Source: Candidatus Limimorpha equi
Lineage (GTDB): Bacteria > Bacteroidota > Bacteroidia > Bacteroidales > F082
DNA: 6,043 nucleotides
NCBI GenBank assembly: GCA_018065885.1
Contig: JAGHSL010000251.1
Location: 1-6,043, forward strand
Direction of reading: 5' to 3'
The notes beneath the pieces are model-generated. The model did not search any database and was not told the DNA's origin. It saw only the letters and a program-made list of their open reading frames with translations. The position numbers and the translations under genes were made by a program. Below, in pieces: positions 5,729 through 6,043 of the stretch (its first letter is position 1; every line of letters starts with the position of its first letter).

Positions 5729-5789
5729 AACCGACCTTAATTTTGCAACTTCTTTTTACCTTTTAATAACCTAAACGACAATAATTTGC

Positions 5790-5876
5790 TCAAGGCCCTA
5801 CCCTCACAGCAATCTCGCCAATCTTAATAGTACAGTCAGAAGGCAGACTAAGATAAAATGAAAATTTAACTGTACG
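5790..5876 (-). pseudogene. Possible short gene remnant, 28 codons to a stop
   Basis: Between a TAG (5879-5877) and a TGA (5792-5790) the minus strand is open for 28 codons with no start codon, and its end, LPSDCTIKIGEIAVRVGP, reads like the C-terminal strands of a real protein. No family is assigned. A loose resemblance to the tail of IS66-type accessory ORFs was considered but is not strong. The same stretch contains GTACAGT/ACTGTAC (5830-5836 and 5869-5875), a 7-bp inverted repeat. The rest of 5729-5922 holds nothing recognisable. Confidence 0.25.
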
Positions 5877-5922
5877 CTAAAATGTAACGGACACCAACAA
5901 TCCTTTATAAATTTTCCGGCTG

Positions 5923-5955
5923 CAAATATAAACATTTTTATCTCAAACATGCAAA
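5923..5955 (-). promoter_or_regulatory. Second promoter-like site upstream of the membrane operon
   Basis: On the minus strand TTTG (5955-5952), 21 bases and TATATTTG (5930-5923) fit the Bacteroidetes -33/-7 pattern. The -33 element lies in the T-run of the terminator just upstream. Transcription would begin near 5918 and give a leader of about 240 bases to the first membrane gene, or a short untranslated RNA. No gene begins directly after it. Confidence 0.4.
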
Positions 5956-5992
5956 AACGAAACAAGGCGGCTCAAACGAGTCGCCTTGTTTC
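5952..5992 (-). terminator. Strong hairpin terminator of the gene entering from the right
   Basis: GAAACAAGGCG (5959-5969) and CGCCTTGTTTC (5982-5992) form a perfect 11-bp stem. After one mismatched pair (5970/5981) the stem continues with CTC/GAG around a 4-base loop. On the minus strand it is followed after one G by TTTTT (5957-5953). It lies 21 bases past the stop of the partial minus-strand gene. There is no T-run on the plus-strand side, so it works in the minus direction. Confidence 0.85.
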
Positions 5993-6013
5993 ATTCTTAA
6001 TTGACGGGTTCAA

Positions 6014-6043
6014 TTACACCATCAGTGCGCCGACAAGACCCAG
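6014..6043 (-). CDS. C-terminal tip of a gene entering from the right edge
   Basis: The last nine codons read LGLVGALMV, then TAA (6016-6014). The call rests on the strong minus-direction terminator that follows directly, and on an open frame to the window edge. The residues are hydrophobic, as at the end of a membrane protein or a buried helix, but nine residues do not identify a product. Confidence 0.5.
   Translation of the reverse strand: MGLVGALMV

Overview
The window looks like chromosomal accessory DNA from a member of the Bacteroidales (Prevotella/Bacteroides-like). Three things point there: two or three promoters of the Bacteroidetes type (TTTG, about 20 bases, TAnnTTTG), starts without clear Shine-Dalgarno sequences, and AT-rich intergenic DNA. 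The assignment is inferred from sequence style, not from a marker gene.

Layout. (1) 1-1029, plus strand: a patatin-like phospholipase missing only its extreme N-terminus at the window edge, followed by a probable terminator. (2) 1030-2015: almost 1 kb with no intact gene but much structure. It holds a GC-rich inverted-repeat cluster (1159-1235), a perfect 16-bp palindrome (1282-1297), an array of four 22-bp units built on AGTACT palindromes (1405-1492), and on the minus strand what looks like the wreck of an MNT/HEPN toxin-antitoxin operon (about 1849-1437). (3) 2016-3329, plus strand: a secreted histidine acid phosphatase most like glucose-1-phosphatase (Agp), with its own promoter. (4) 5680-3450, minus strand: two overlapping genes (ATGA) for membrane-anchored proteins of no named family. 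They are paralogues of each other. Each carries an extracytoplasmic domain that resembles the PA-IL/LecA beta-sandwich, in which the putative calcium-site motif is split by an inserted segment. A near-consensus promoter precedes the pair. (5) 5705-6043: a short open stretch that may be a gene remnant, a second promoter-like site, a strong hairpin terminator, and the last nine codons of a minus-strand gene entering from the right.

The two-gene LecA-like membrane operon is the best candidate for an undescribed system. A reasonable but unproven reading is a pair of inner-membrane proteins that bind a glycan or other ligand on the periplasmic face. The phosphatase and the phospholipase appear to be independent transcription units, and nothing in the window ties them to the operon. 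The non-coding block between them looks like a site where mobile or repeated sequences have accumulated and a toxin-antitoxin module has decayed.
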